Of a stretch of 64,000 nt of DNA, positions 47,768-58,999 are shown piece after piece; positions within the stretch are counted from its first letter, which is position 1; each line of letters begins with the position of its first letter. Below the pieces are notes generated by a model. That model had not been told where the DNA came from. It saw only the letters and a program-made list of their open reading frames with translations, and made no database searches. The position numbers were made by a program, and so were the translations under genes. Location of the stretch: assembly GCF_958979055.1 (NCBI RefSeq), contig NC_084891.1, positions 5,298,501 to 5,362,500 of the forward strand, written 5' to 3'. The DNA is from Alnus glutinosa. Taxonomy: Eukaryota > Streptophyta > Magnoliopsida > Fagales > Betulaceae.

Positions 47768-50700
47768 ATGTCAGGCTCAGCAGTAGTAGCCGGAGCAGCG
47801 AGCTCGTGGGCCCGCGCGCTAGTCCGGATCTCGCCCTACACCTTCTCCGCCATCGGCATCGCCGTCTCCATAGGCGTCTCCGTCCTCGGCGCCGCCTGGT
47901 ACCTGTCATCTTCTATTTTTACTTTTTTAAATTACCGATCTATGAAAGCTTATCTGTAAATCCGTGGACTTGTTAGGGGCATTTACATTACCGGAAGCAG
48001 TTTGATCGGTGCTGCAGTTAAAGCTCCTCGTATTACTTCCAAGAATCTAATTAGGTAACAAAACCCTGTCTTTTCTCTTTTAATTTTTAATTTTTGGAAT
48101 TTTCGAAATGATTATGTTTTCTTGAATGTTTGAGTTTTTACTTGTGTATCTTTTGATCGATTTTGGATTGATACAGTTATTTTCGTAGAAATGTGGGCAT
48201 TTACTTTTGATGTTCAACTTCATGAAGTGTTAAGTATCTACTAGATGCTCATTTTTAGTTTTGGTTTTTGGTTAAATTTGATTTGGAATTGATAAGAAAA
48301 CTTTCACTCGTTTATTATTAGTTTTGAATATACACGTGCTGAGCGAAAAAGAATTAAATCCGATATTAAAAAGATATCATAAGTGTGAGTGGTTTTTTTT
48401 TTTTTTTTTTGATAAGTAAGAAATATCATTAAAAAGCGCAATCAAGTACACATGAAGTATACAAGAAAGGCATCTAAGAGGAAGTAGAAAACAATACAAG
48501 AAAATCATTAAAACTAAACGTTAAAGGTGCGAGGAACGCAGCCGACCAAGAGTACAAAGAATGAAAGAAAAAGGAGATGAGATCCTCAATGGTTCTTTCT
48601 TTGTCCTCAAACTGCCTATTATTGCGTTCCCTCCATAAGCACCACATAAGGCAACAAGGGACCATCTTCCACACGACAGCACTCTGGGAGCGACCACCCG
48701 TCCACCAGCAAGCGAATAATGAGTGGTTAATATACCACAATTAGATCCAATCCGATTATTCTAAGTTTTTGAGTCGAGTGATATTCCCATATGTTATGTT
48801 ATAATCTCACTGGAAATACTCCCCAAGAAGTTAATCTCCCTAACAGTTATTTGTATAATTTCTATTTATTATTGTAAGTTCCTCTGCTTTCAGTTTGTGA
48901 TTTGCTAATAGAGATACAATAAGCCCAATGTTCTGATCACATGCTAGAATCAAAATCTGTCCGTAAGTATGTATTACATCTGTATGTTTTATGGAGTATG
49001 AATTTGCTCATTGACTTAATATTTAGTGGGTTGGTGGCAGACAATTCATTTGTGGCAAATAAGTTTTCGATAACAGTAGGTGCCCCAATTAGTGTTTCTT
49101 TGTTGCGCTTAGGGATGTCATATGTTGTTGTTCTTGAGGAGGTATTTATATGTTTCACAAAACTCCTTATTTTGTGAATTCACATTCCCAAATCCCGCAA
49201 TTCTCATAGTAGGATTAACTAAGAAATCGAAATCGAAGGCGATATAGAAGAGACATTAAGAAGATTTTGGAAAGATTATGTCGATAATGATGTTATATTT
49301 CTCTTATCCATGGGTGGCTTGAGGGGTGTGTGCTTATTATCTTGGTTTTTCTCTAGGGTTTACCATGTGTAAAAATCTTTAAGCCTAGGAGGTTGAGTGT
49401 CCTTGAAGATAATCTTTATACGTCTAGTTTTAGTAAAAATTCTCTTTGCAATCCTTGTAAATGTTACAAGAAGAAAAAGAAAAGGGATTGGTTCGACATC
49501 AAACCTAAAATTATTACAAAGTAGCTTAGAGTACTAATACTTTTATCTTTTTATTTATTTATTTTATTTAGACAAAAAAAACTTTTATCCTTTTGTTTTA
49601 CCTTAGAAGGGGTCTCTAGCAGTCTCTCAAAGTATGGTAGAAAACAATGTCCATTTACTTGTATTAATTCCTATATAGGTGGAGCCAAATCAGACAACAG
49701 TCATCACAAAGTAAGAATGAACCTTGATTTTTTATGTCTGCATGCTCGTGCGAGAGAGAGAGAGAGAGAGTTTGTACAGAATACGTGTGGTGCATTATGG
49801 CTTGTGCCCATCATTATCTGTATTGCATGGTATTTTTTATTCTGGATTTGGAAATATGTAGGATTTGCTAGTAAGGAGCTCTGCCTCTTTGTTTCTAGCA
49901 ACACTAGAATTCCAAGATAAGTATTTGAGATGTTGGATACATTCACAGTAAATCGGGAAGCTAAACCATCTTTGCCTACTATTGGGAAGCTAAACCGTCT
50001 TTTGCCTACTAAATGAACCTATGAAGAGCAAGACCAAGATTCGACCACAACATAATAACTGGTAGGAACAGGTTAATCCTTTTTGTTTTCTCTCTTGTTT
50101 TTACTAATTACTTCAAAATGATAAGTTCTAACACGTTTTTGTGGTTATGATCAATTTTTTTTTTTTGAATCAGTTCCATTCTTTCTAATAGAGCTGATTA
50201 AATTTACTAATTCAGCATTTTATCTTGTCCTTTTGTGCTCCTTTTCATTTCATATAATTTTTCGAGATAGTAAAAATATATAAAATAGAGATTCACCAGA
50301 GGAAAAAAAAAAGTAGTATAATGCATCAATTTTTTTGAAGTAATATATATATAGTTTTATGCTTAACTACATTGTTTGAAATGATTTTTATTTTTTATTT
50401 TTTTCTAAAGTAACTTTTTGAGATCTACCAATCTAAAAAATACATTAACCAAAATATTAAGAAAATAACCCATATTAATTTGACAAGGATCTTGTAATTA
50501 GAAATACACAGCTGCTACCTCTCTAGTTAATATCTTACAATGTATTTCACTAAGCACAGCTGGTCAACAAAAGCTTCACATGCTTGGGGTCCATTTATGA
50601 TGATGATTGATGCCTTTGATCAGTTGACAATAACTTGTACGTGTTTGTTTTCAAATACAGGGGATGGCCATTGATCAATGGTTATCAATGTAAGGCAACA

Positions 50701-51636
50701 AAATATGAGCGACCTGACCAAAACTAAGCTTCTTGTTTTGATGTGAAACCGGGAAAGTTTAACTTTTTTATTTCATGTGTTTCAAATAAAATGAGATAAT
50801 ATAATGCACACTTAACACAGAGGAGCTGAACTATTTTGTTGAATGAATTGAATGTATTAACTAGAGAGGTAGCAGGAGCCTCAATTTCTGAATCTTTTGA
50901 TATGCGACCAAGTCAGGGTGCCTGGGCCTACCTGGAAATATTTAATAGCTCATACATTCATCCAGAGCAGACTATTAGTAACAGTATTAACAGTAGCAAT
51001 AACTGAAAAAGAAGAAGAATTTACATTTTTCTATGCAACGGAAAACAGTAAAATACCAGAATATTCACCTTCAGCGAGATTCAAAATGAGTTATTGTCAC
51101 CTCATTTATAGAATAAGGTCCTCCACCTACTATGGAGTCCAAATCATTGGAAGGTCTTCTGAAAATGAAAGCAGGCTGTCTAGGAGAAGGAAGAGTAGTT
51201 GCTTCACTAATCAGCATGAGAAGAACTGCCGACATAGTTGGTTGATCCATTGCATCTTCTTGCACACATAGGAGCTAAACTTGAATGCATCTCAAGACTT
51301 CATGGGAAACATATGACTCATTTATTGATGAATCAACTATATCCAGGGCTCTATCTTCTCTCCTACTATGCATTTTGCATAGTTCTTTGGTTGCCTAATT
51401 GGCCACCATCTACCCATGGCACAAAACTTTGTACTGCTAGCATTACTCTTACTTACATTTTTTTTTTAAGTGACTTGTTGGAAAGCCACTTGACATACGT
51501 CATGTCAGCTGGTGTGACATGGATGTGAAGAGTAGCGTTACTCTTACTTTTATTAATTCCTATAAAGTCCAATCGGACAACTGCCATGACAAAGTAAGAA
51601 TGAACCTTGATTGTTTATGTCTGCATGCTCGTATGA

Positions 51637-51667
<31 letters not shown>

Positions 51668-52601
51668 TAGACAGTAGACAGTTATTCCTTTGTCTTCGTG
51701 CCTAAGTAATGCACATGCTATTGTATAGACTTTTCTGGCTCATTATTACTTGGAGTAGATAAACACCCTAAATGTGTTCTGTACATGCAATGCTTGTTTC
51801 TTTTATGGACGAAATGACTCAACCCCCCCGGCATTTAAACTTTTATAAACTGGGTATTTTACTGCCATTATGAACTATCATATATGGTCCAATCTTTCCC
51901 CATGGAGTTCTAGCTGTAAAGTTGAGATACCAGCACGTGTTCCATATGGATGCAAATTATGTAGATGTGGGAATTGCTTTATTACCGAAGATGATACCTT
52001 GAATTGAGTTGATTTATTTTTTTTCTTCGATATGTTCAGTGGACTGGCAAAGCACTCTTTCTAGCTAAACTTCTAAAGCACTGCTACTTGTTATGTTGGG
52101 GTAAAACCCTGTGATGATTATGTGCTGATTGCTCCAATCTTTTGTTATTTCAGTGTTATCTTTTGTGAAGCTGTTGCTATTTATGGCGTTATTGTTGCAA
52201 TTATTCTACAAACAAAGTTAGAGAGTGTTCCAAAATCACAGATTTATGAACCCGAGTCTCTCAGAGCAGGATATGCTATCTTTGCATCTGGGATTATTGT
52301 GGGCTTTGCAAACCTTTTCTGCGGGTTCGTATCCTCTCTTTTACATCTTCCAATGAATTCTCCTAATTAATATTCAGAATATTTTTTTTTTCCTTTCTCT
52401 TACATTTCTTGTGATTCTTCATTTGGCCACAGCTTGTGTGTGGGAATCATTGGAAGCAGTTGCGCATTGTCTGATGCTCAAAACTCCTCTCTTTTTGTGA
52501 AGATTCTTGTGATTGAAATCTTTGGTAGTGCCCTTGGTTTGTTCGGAGTGATAGTGGGAATAATTATGTCAGCTCAAGCCTCATGGCCTGCAAGAGCCTA
52601 G
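47768..52601 (+). CDS. VHA-c'': V-type proton ATPase proteolipid subunit c''
   Basis: Membrane proteolipid of the V0 rotor that carries protons across vacuolar and endomembranes. Four exons in phase: 47768-47898, 47977-48054, 52154-52324, 52433-52601, giving 182 residues, the length of plant c'' subunits. Successive hydrophobic segments are visible ([101 protein letters not shown]). The Glu in FCEAVAIYG is in the place of the proton-binding carboxylate of this family. Intron 2 is 4.1 kb and carries a LINE, a TIR element and a receptor-kinase fragment. The ATG has a good context (accATG). Confidence 0.95.
48395..48719 (-). mobile_element. 5'-truncated LINE with 9-bp TSD, VHA-c'' intron 2
   Basis: TGAGTGGTT duplications at 48386-48394 and 48720-48728 flank a 325-bp LINE 3' end, antisense to the host gene. 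The minus strand still reads [13 protein letters not shown] and DKERTIEDL, the LINE C-terminal tail. Confidence 0.92.
49662..49770. repeat. Direct repeat flanking RLK segment, copy 1
   Basis: About 110 bp (including AAAGTAAGAATGAACCTTGATT and TATGTCTGCATGCTCGT, ending in GA repeats) match 51551-51667 in the same orientation. Confidence 0.7.
50514..50874. mobile_element. 361-bp element with perfect 19-bp TIR
   Basis: GCTACCTCTCTAGTTAATA (50514-50532) is the exact reverse complement of 50856-50874. The interior is non-coding. It could be a MITE, or one arm pair of an inversion-type duplication. Confidence 0.55.
51071..51385 (-). pseudogene. Receptor-like kinase 3' fragment (G-type lectin RLK type)
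   Basis: The minus-strand reading gives the C-terminal end of an S-domain/G-type lectin receptor kinase: [29 protein letters not shown], a TAG stop where the family has Gly, [32 protein letters not shown] and SINEVTI. Only the last kinase subdomain and tail are present; the rest of the kinase is missing and there is an in-frame stop, so it is a dead fragment in an intron. Confidence 0.8.
51551..51667. repeat. Direct repeat flanking RLK segment, copy 2
   Basis: Second copy of 49662-49770, ending in (GT)n(GA)n. The pair brackets ~1.8 kb holding the RLK fragment. Confidence 0.7.
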
Positions 52602-53050
52602 TAATTTCTCTTCTCATTGGAGCATGACAACCCGGATAAACAGAGTGCGATGTCTTATGTATGGTAAACAGACTCTTGTGTCTTGTTCTTTCAAGCCATT
52701 GTTAATACGGATATTAAGAATTGGTGTTCAGATATATTGCCCCTTATTTCAATCTTGAGCTGAACTTTTCTTGGAAAAGACTGAAATCAACTTCCCATAT
52801 TCTTTTCCCTTCTAGAAGTGAAGCTATTTTTTATTTATTTATTTATTTTGTTTCTAGTACTCTGTTTCTCACAACATTAGTCGAGGCCTGAGAATAAGGC
52901 ATTTTGGTAAGTTTTCTATGAAGAAACGTAAAAGAGAACCCAACAACAGCTTCACAGCTCATGACAACCTCGTTTTCCTCAAAAACTGTTACGAGGGTGG
53001 TTGTTTCTGGTACCCATACAAGTGAAATGGACCCTTTAGCCTCACACCTC
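52602..53050. other. Spacer between VHA-c'' and BAHD gene
   Basis: VHA-c'' 3' UTR followed by the BAHD promoter. No other gene. Confidence 0.45.
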
Positions 53051-53054
53051 TGCC

Positions 53055-53060
53055 TATAAA
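53055..53060 (+). promoter_or_regulatory. TATA box of the BAHD gene
   Basis: TATAAA at 53055-53060, 82 nt before the start codon, would place transcription start at about 53085-53090, at the edge of the poly(C) run. Confidence 0.6.
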
Positions 53061-53085
53061 ATTTCACTCATAAAGAAACCAAAAC

Positions 53086-53088
<3 letters not shown>

Positions 53089-53120
<32 letters not shown>
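53089..53120 (+). repeat. Poly(C)32 tract in BAHD leader
   Basis: An uninterrupted run of 32 C (53089-53120) followed by (ACC)n, ending 21 nt before the ATG. The length may be misassembled since such runs are error-prone. Confidence 0.75.
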
Positions 53121-53141
53121 ACCACCACCGGAGTTACTTCA

Positions 53142-55341
53142 ATGGCGGAGGTCACGTATATTTGCAAGCGAACTGTGGTTAGCACCAAACCGGTCCAACC
53201 GGGGAAACACTGTTCCCTGTCGGTCCTTGGCCACCAAATGGAGAAAAATCATGTTAGGATGGTGTATTACTACCGATGGGGAAGGGGAGAGGGAGAGGCC
53301 GGTGAGATGACCAAAAGGCTTAGAGAGTCTTTGTCGGAAATGCTTACGCATTTCCCAATAGCGACTGGACGGCTAATAAAAAACGACAATGGGCATTGGA
53401 TGATAAAGTGTAACGACGCCGGAGTGAGAATGGTGGAAGCAAGAGCCAAGGGGAGCGTGGAGGATTGGCTACAGAGCGTTGATAGGGAGAAGGAGCTTAA
53501 GCTTGTGCATTGGGAGGACATGCTCTACAAGCCATACTTTTGGTCTACATTTTATGCTCAGGTAGTCATTTATTCTTTGGGAAAACTTCACTTAATCTCA
53601 ATGAACTTCAATCACTTTTACAATCTCTCCCTCAAAGTTAAAAAACTCTCAATTTAATGTTTTGAATGTAAACAAATTTACAATCTCACCCATTCGTTAG
53701 AATTTTTTTATGAATCTTAAGGGTAGGGTAAGAAATTTTCCAAATACTTTCAGTTTTTTTTTTTTTTTTTTTTTTTTTAAACTAATTGTAATTTAAGGAA
53801 ATTTTGTAATTTTATAAAGTTTACATGGGTATAAAGGTCATTTTACCCTTGACTGTCGGATTTAACCCCAAACTTTAACGGGAAGGGTGAGATTGCAAAA
53901 AATTTAAAATTCGATTGTGTGAATTTATAGATAAAAGTAAGGATGTTTTGTTTGAATTTTTATTTGGGTTTTATTATCTATTAATAAAGAGAAATGCAAC
54001 ATTTATGGCACTATTTTTTTACTATGCTTACTTGGCATAGTGTAGTAGCCATTGTTAAAAGAAAAAAACAATTCAACGGTGGATTGACAATTGCAACGTC
54101 AGTATAGTAGGATAGTGACATCATATATAGCATTAATCTAAAACTAAAAATTCAATAGCTACTTGTCCCATTAATATAGTGAGATAAATGTGTGGTGTAT
54201 AACATTACTCTTATAATAAATAATATCGACATCTCTATATGATGGATTGCTAATTCCATATTAATAAAGTATTTTTTTTTCCTAATTAGGTTGGAAAAAT
54301 AATATAAATTTAATCTATTAGACTGATATTTATTCTTAGAGCATATGTTTCTCATATATATTCTATAAAAAAAAAGCACTTGAAAATCACATGCTCGGAC
54401 AAATGCAAATTCTATCTTTTCAGATAACTGAATTTGAAGGAGGTGGGCTTGCAATCGGCCTGAGCTGCACTCATTTGCAAGCGGATCCCACTTGCGCTAC
54501 CATGTTCATCAAGGCGTGGGCCGACACAACCTTGGCCCATAAAATGCGTGCTCCTCCCCACTTCCACCCATTGCCTCCACGTAGGCCCGGCAACAAAATT
54601 CCCAACCACAAGCCCTACACTTCCTTAATCAACCATTACAAAGTCTTAATCCATAATTCCACTGCATTCGCACAAGCAAAGCACACAACTGTAGCCCTAG
54701 CATTTTCCCACCACATGGTCAAGGCCTGCATGGGCCTGGCCCAAAAATCTTCTGGACCCAGCCCATCACCCTTCGAGGCCCTAGCTGGGCTTTTCTGGGT
54801 CTGTGTCAGCAAAGTGAAAGGCCTGAGAAATGGGCTTGTAAACATGTCCATTTGTATGGACACAAGAAAAGCTTTGGGCTTGGATAGAGGGTTCTTTGGG
54901 AGCTGCATGGTTTACAATAAGGTCGATTCAGAGGGTTTGAAGGAACATGAATTATCACAAGCTGCTATTGCTGTAGGAGAAGTTGTGGCAAAAATGGACG
55001 TTGAGGGAGTGATGGATTTGATCGAGTGGCTTCAACACAATGATAGTCAATCACCTCCACTGATGAATAATGATCTAATTTGTTCAAGCTTGGAGGCAGT
55101 GGACCCATATTCCATCAAATTTGTTGAGGAATTTGAACCGGTTCGCGTTTCTTATTATGTTGAGCCGGTGTTTGGAATAGGGCAGGTTTTTATTTTTCCG
55201 GCTCCGGCCGGTGAGGGTCTGTTCGGGAGGGTGGTTATGGTTACACTTCCGGAGGATGAGGCGGTTAAGCTGTGTGAAGATGAACTTATTTTGCAATTCT
55301 CTCCTACCATTTTGATGGGAGTGAATAAAAACTATGCTTGA
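53142..55341 (+). CDS. BAHD (HXXXD) acyltransferase, CER2-like clade
   Basis: BAHD proteins transfer acyl groups from acyl-CoA; CER2-like members instead work with CER6-type condensing enzymes in elongating very-long-chain fatty acids for wax. Two exons in phase: 53142-53561 and 54424-55341, giving 445 residues. HxxxD is present (HLQAD, residues 157-161). The second BAHD motif DFGWG is replaced by VFGIG (residues 389-393), with the catalytic-fold Asp and Trp changed. Segments IKCNDAGVRMVEA, EDWL and VVMVTLPEDE resemble CER2-like proteins I recall; that clade assignment is inference. The protein is likely cytosolic or ER-associated (no signal peptide). The 862-bp intron carries a family B MITE. 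Confidence 0.88.
53578..53940. mobile_element. MITE family B, copy 2, in BAHD intron
   Basis: The end GGGAAAACTTCACTTAATCTC and the complementary right end match the family seen at 35055-35460, with poly(T) at ~53756-53778 in the middle. Confidence 0.6.
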
Positions 55342-56335
55342 TGTGCAAGGGGTTGTAATATACCCCCATAATAATATGAATTTGGTGCAAACTATAGTAC
55401 TTACGTGTGCCTCTTTATTGAATTACCATTTTAAAATAATGTAGCAATTTTTTTTTCCCTTAAAAAAATTCAGATAATAAGGAAAAACCCATGAATACAA
55501 CACGAGAACTATATTATGTTAACACATGGATAAACCTTGAACACCAGAGTTGTTCTTCATTCAAGCATTAGGATTAGGGTTGTCAATTTTTAACACGACT
55601 CGCAAATCCAATGCGAAGTTATAGGATTTGGGTTTAGGCTAAACGAGTTCGGGTCATAAACAGGTTGACCCGTTTATGGCGCGTCAACCCGTTTATGACC
55701 CTTATAAACGTGTCGTATTCGAGTTTTGTGTCCCAACCCATTTAGCTAATATTGTCGGGTTTGAATTAGCCTAAATGGGTTGGCGAGGTCAACTGGATTG
55801 ACCCAAACCCGACACGGTAACCTGTTTTACCAAACTTAATTGGGATAATGGCCAACAATATAAAGAGTATACCTACTTGTTTGCTAATGCTGAGGTAGTC
55901 TCTGAAAACTATGAGGCAGCTCAAATAAACATAATTTACAAATTATATGATTGCCAACATGTTGTGTTTTTCTAATGAATATTACTAAATAAATAGATAC
56001 CACCTTGTCAGTCTATGGTGACTCGTGAGTCCTTGAGCACAAGTGAAGACAATTTTGGTCAGTTTTAATCATATTTTGAGCAATAAAATAAGTAAAACAT
56101 TATTATCAATGTTGAATCTGTTGTTTTCATGATATAAGCATGTTGTACACAATGACACCAAGCCCTGAAAGCAATGAAAGTGGACTACCTGTTACTCTTC
56201 TGGTTTTGAAAAGGAAAAGAATTCCCTTTTTTTTTTTTTTTTTATTACGAGTAATTTTATTTAGTACAACTGTTATATAATTGGATAATGTGGTAGTAAA
56301 AATTAGTACTTAGATTAGCATTTTTTTTAAAAAAA
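55342..56335. other. Intergenic spacer
   Basis: Presumed BAHD 3' UTR. At 55580-55860 lies a repeat rich in GACCCGTTTATG/GGGTT units with inverted character, of a kind common in plant introns and spacers. Confidence 0.5.
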
Positions 56336-56337
56336 AG

Positions 56338-57050
56338 TATACATATCCCCTCAAATTACCATTCAATTGTCAATGTACTCCTGAAATTATCAATTGTGTC
56401 AATGTCCTCCCTCAAACTGCTAAAAAATGTCAATATCCCCATTAAGACCAACAAAAAGATAAAATTGACCCTAATTTTTTTTGAATAAGACAAAAATGTC
56501 ATTATAAATTCAAAAAAATAAAAAACTAAAACAAAAAAATAATAATAAAAAAACTAAAAAAATTATTTTTTAAAAAACAAATTAAATATAAAACGAAAAA
56601 AAATTTAAAAAAAAAGAACCATTTTTTTTTTAAAAAAAAGCCATCCAAAAAATAACTGAAAATTATAAAAATATTTTTTTAAAAAAAAAAAACGAAAAAG
56701 AAAAAAAAAACCAGTTTTTTTATTAAATTATAAAATGAAAAAGAACAATTTTTTTTTTTTAAAAAAAAAAACTAAAAATTAATTAATTTTTTTTAAAAAT
56801 AAACAAACGAAAAAAGAAAAAGAAAAAACAGTTTTTAATTTTTTTTTTTTTGGAATAAATTTTTGTTGTTTTATATTTTTTTTAATAATTTTTGTTGTTT
56901 TAATTTTATTTTAATAATTTTATGAATGATATTTTTGTCATTAGGGAGACCTTGACATTTTTTGGTAGTTTAGGGGGAGACATTGACACAATTGGTAGTT
57001 TGAGGAATACAATGACAATGAGGTGATAGTTTGAGGGGATTATGCATATT
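56338..57050. mobile_element. ~700-bp element with ~100-bp TIRs
   Basis: The left arm (CATATCCCCTCAAATTACC … TGTGTCAATGTCCTCC) is the imperfect reverse complement of the right arm near 56940-57050 (…GGAGACATTGACACAATTGG…TTGAGGGGATTATG). The interior is poly(A)/poly(T)-rich and non-coding. Confidence 0.75.
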
Positions 57051-57992
57051 TTTTTCCTTTTTTTTTTTTTAAGAAGTATCGATTCAGAGACTGAATTTTA
57101 CTATTACATTATCAAGTTATATGACAGTTATATATGAATGTACTAATATTGTGTTGGGGAAAACTTTTTTCCTCGTGATAAAGTTGTTTAAATAATCAAA
57201 CAATCAAGATATGGTCTAGTTGTCATACAAAAGTTTTGTTTTTTTTTTTTCTTTGACTTTGGTTTTATTTGTTTGTTTGGTTCAAATGTGCTTAAGAAAG
57301 TGAATATGTACATGAATGGACTTGTTCCAGGCAACCATTACTTAAGCCACGATTGGTTTCTAGGTATGAAATGACCACTTTTATAAAGATTAATGCAATT
57401 ATTCGCATTATATTTTTACATTAGCTTTATATCGGCTAATGTGCCGTGTTTTAAGGGGTTAACACTTTTACTTTTTTTAACTGGTTGATATAAAAAGCTA
57501 TTTAAAACACGCTACAAGCAGGGGCGGAGCTAGCTTGGGGCTCTTCCCCCAAGCCCCAAGTTTCTTTTTAAAAAAATATTCCTAAATTAATATATTTAGA
57601 ATTTTACCTCTAAATTTTATTTTATTTTTTAGTTTTGCCCTTCAAATCTCAAATGTTGATTCCACCCCGACTCCAAGAATGAAATAGCATTCTCCAACCC
57701 CCCCCTCCCAAAAAAAAAAAATAAAAAAAAATTGATCATTCAATTCCGACGTTTTATATTCCTAATAATACATATCTTTATTCCTAAAAAATTGTCATTT
57801 CCAACTCCAAAAAAATAAAAAATAAAAAAAATTCATTTCAGTGAACTAAACGTGCCCTAAATTTTGTGCCTTCATGTGGGGCAGTGCTACGATGATCCGG
57901 AAGTTTTGCTTCACCATGGCATAATTGAATTCTGGAAGTTTTGCTTCACCCGAGCATTACCCCTTCATGTGTATTGACAGGCACCTCACAAC
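57051..57992. other. Spacer
   Basis: No gene. The motif GGGGCGGAGCTAGC near 57524 is like the termini of certain plant DNA transposons, but no partner end was found. Confidence 0.4.
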
Positions 57993-58178
57993 TTAGCCTT
58001 CTTGGTAGACCAATGAATAGATAGATGCATTAACATTGTTCCAAAATTGCCAGCCTTTCTTAAAGGTTTGATTTGATTTGGTATCTTTTACTTCAATATT
58101 CGGAGACACATATGTAGATCCAAAGTTCAGTGTCTTTCCCCATCCAAATCTCTGATACAACCTTCCCAATGCACCCAC
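57993..58178 (-). other. Candidate orphan 3' exon
   Basis: The minus strand has a pyrimidine-rich acceptor (TTTTCTTTTACAG) followed at once by an open stretch of about 60 codons to a stop (VGALGRLYQRFGWG… ending IYSLVYQEG). Its composition is protein-like, but I do not recognise the family, and no upstream exon is visible in the MITE-rich DNA next to it. It could be a gene fragment or chance. Confidence 0.3.
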
Positions 58179-58239
58179 CTGTAAAAGAAAAAAATTGTTA
58201 GAATATTTAAGTGTCGGTCAGAATTTAATTAAATTTATA

Positions 58240-58293
58240 AAAATACTTATGTTTAAATTTTATTTATAAAAATACTCATGCTCGAATTTTTGA

Positions 58294-58333
<40 letters not shown>

Positions 58334-58500
58334 AACACAGGGTTATTTTGAAAATTTTGATAAGATTTAATGAAAAATTTTAACGGATGGTTGAAATTAA
58401 AAAAAAAATTGAAAGATAGATACCATAGATTGACACTTTTAAAAGTTTGGGTAGTCTTTTTCAAAAGCGATGAAAGATTAGGGGTTATAATTGTAGTTCT
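58240..58500. mobile_element. MITE family B, copy 3
   Basis: Shares the motif TTTTGATAAGATTTAATGAAAAATTTTAACG with the copy at 35320-35350, together with a (TA)n run at 58304-58327. Confidence 0.5.
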
Positions 58501-58917
58501 AAAAGAAAAAATTTGAATAAATATAATAATGTTCCTAAAAAATTATTCTTTTATTTTTTAGTAATACTATTTAGTATACTTAATTATATGACTATTATAC
58601 ATTTGAGATGACTTGTTAGTAAAAATTAATAATCGATTTTTTTTTTTTAAAAGTAATAATCCGAATGTTGATTTTAATTGCCACGTCAACAAATTGTATG
58701 AGAATTGTATTTAATAGTATTACTCTTTATTTTTATTGGAGATGAGCTAGTGAACAAAATCTTACTGCCCTTAAAAAATTGTAATGGTAATATTAAGAAG
58801 GGGAAAGACTAAATAATAAATTATTATTTGTTTTAAAAAGTTGGAAAATAATAAATTTGAATTATGTAAATATTATTCTAATATGTGGTGTTTGCCGAAA
58901 GCCAAAAACAAGAAAAT

Positions 58918-58988
58918 GCGTCTGCCGGGAGTCGAACCCGGGTCTATTGCTTGGAAGGCAATTATCCTAACCGTTGGACTACAAACGC
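58918..58988 (-). tRNA. trnG-UCC: tRNA-Gly (anticodon TCC)
   Basis: The minus strand folds as a full 71-nt cloverleaf: acceptor GCGTTTG with CAGACGC (one G-U pair), D arm GTCC…GGAT, anticodon stem ATTGC/GCAAT around loop CTTCCAA (anticodon TCC, reading GGA/GGG glycine codons), and a T arm CCGGG-TTCGACT-CCCGG. There is no intron. A T-run follows the 3' end (AAAA at 58913-58916 on the plus strand), as expected for Pol III termination. The B box GGTTCGAC is intact. Confidence 0.97.
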
Positions 58989-58999
58989 TCTTGTTAATT

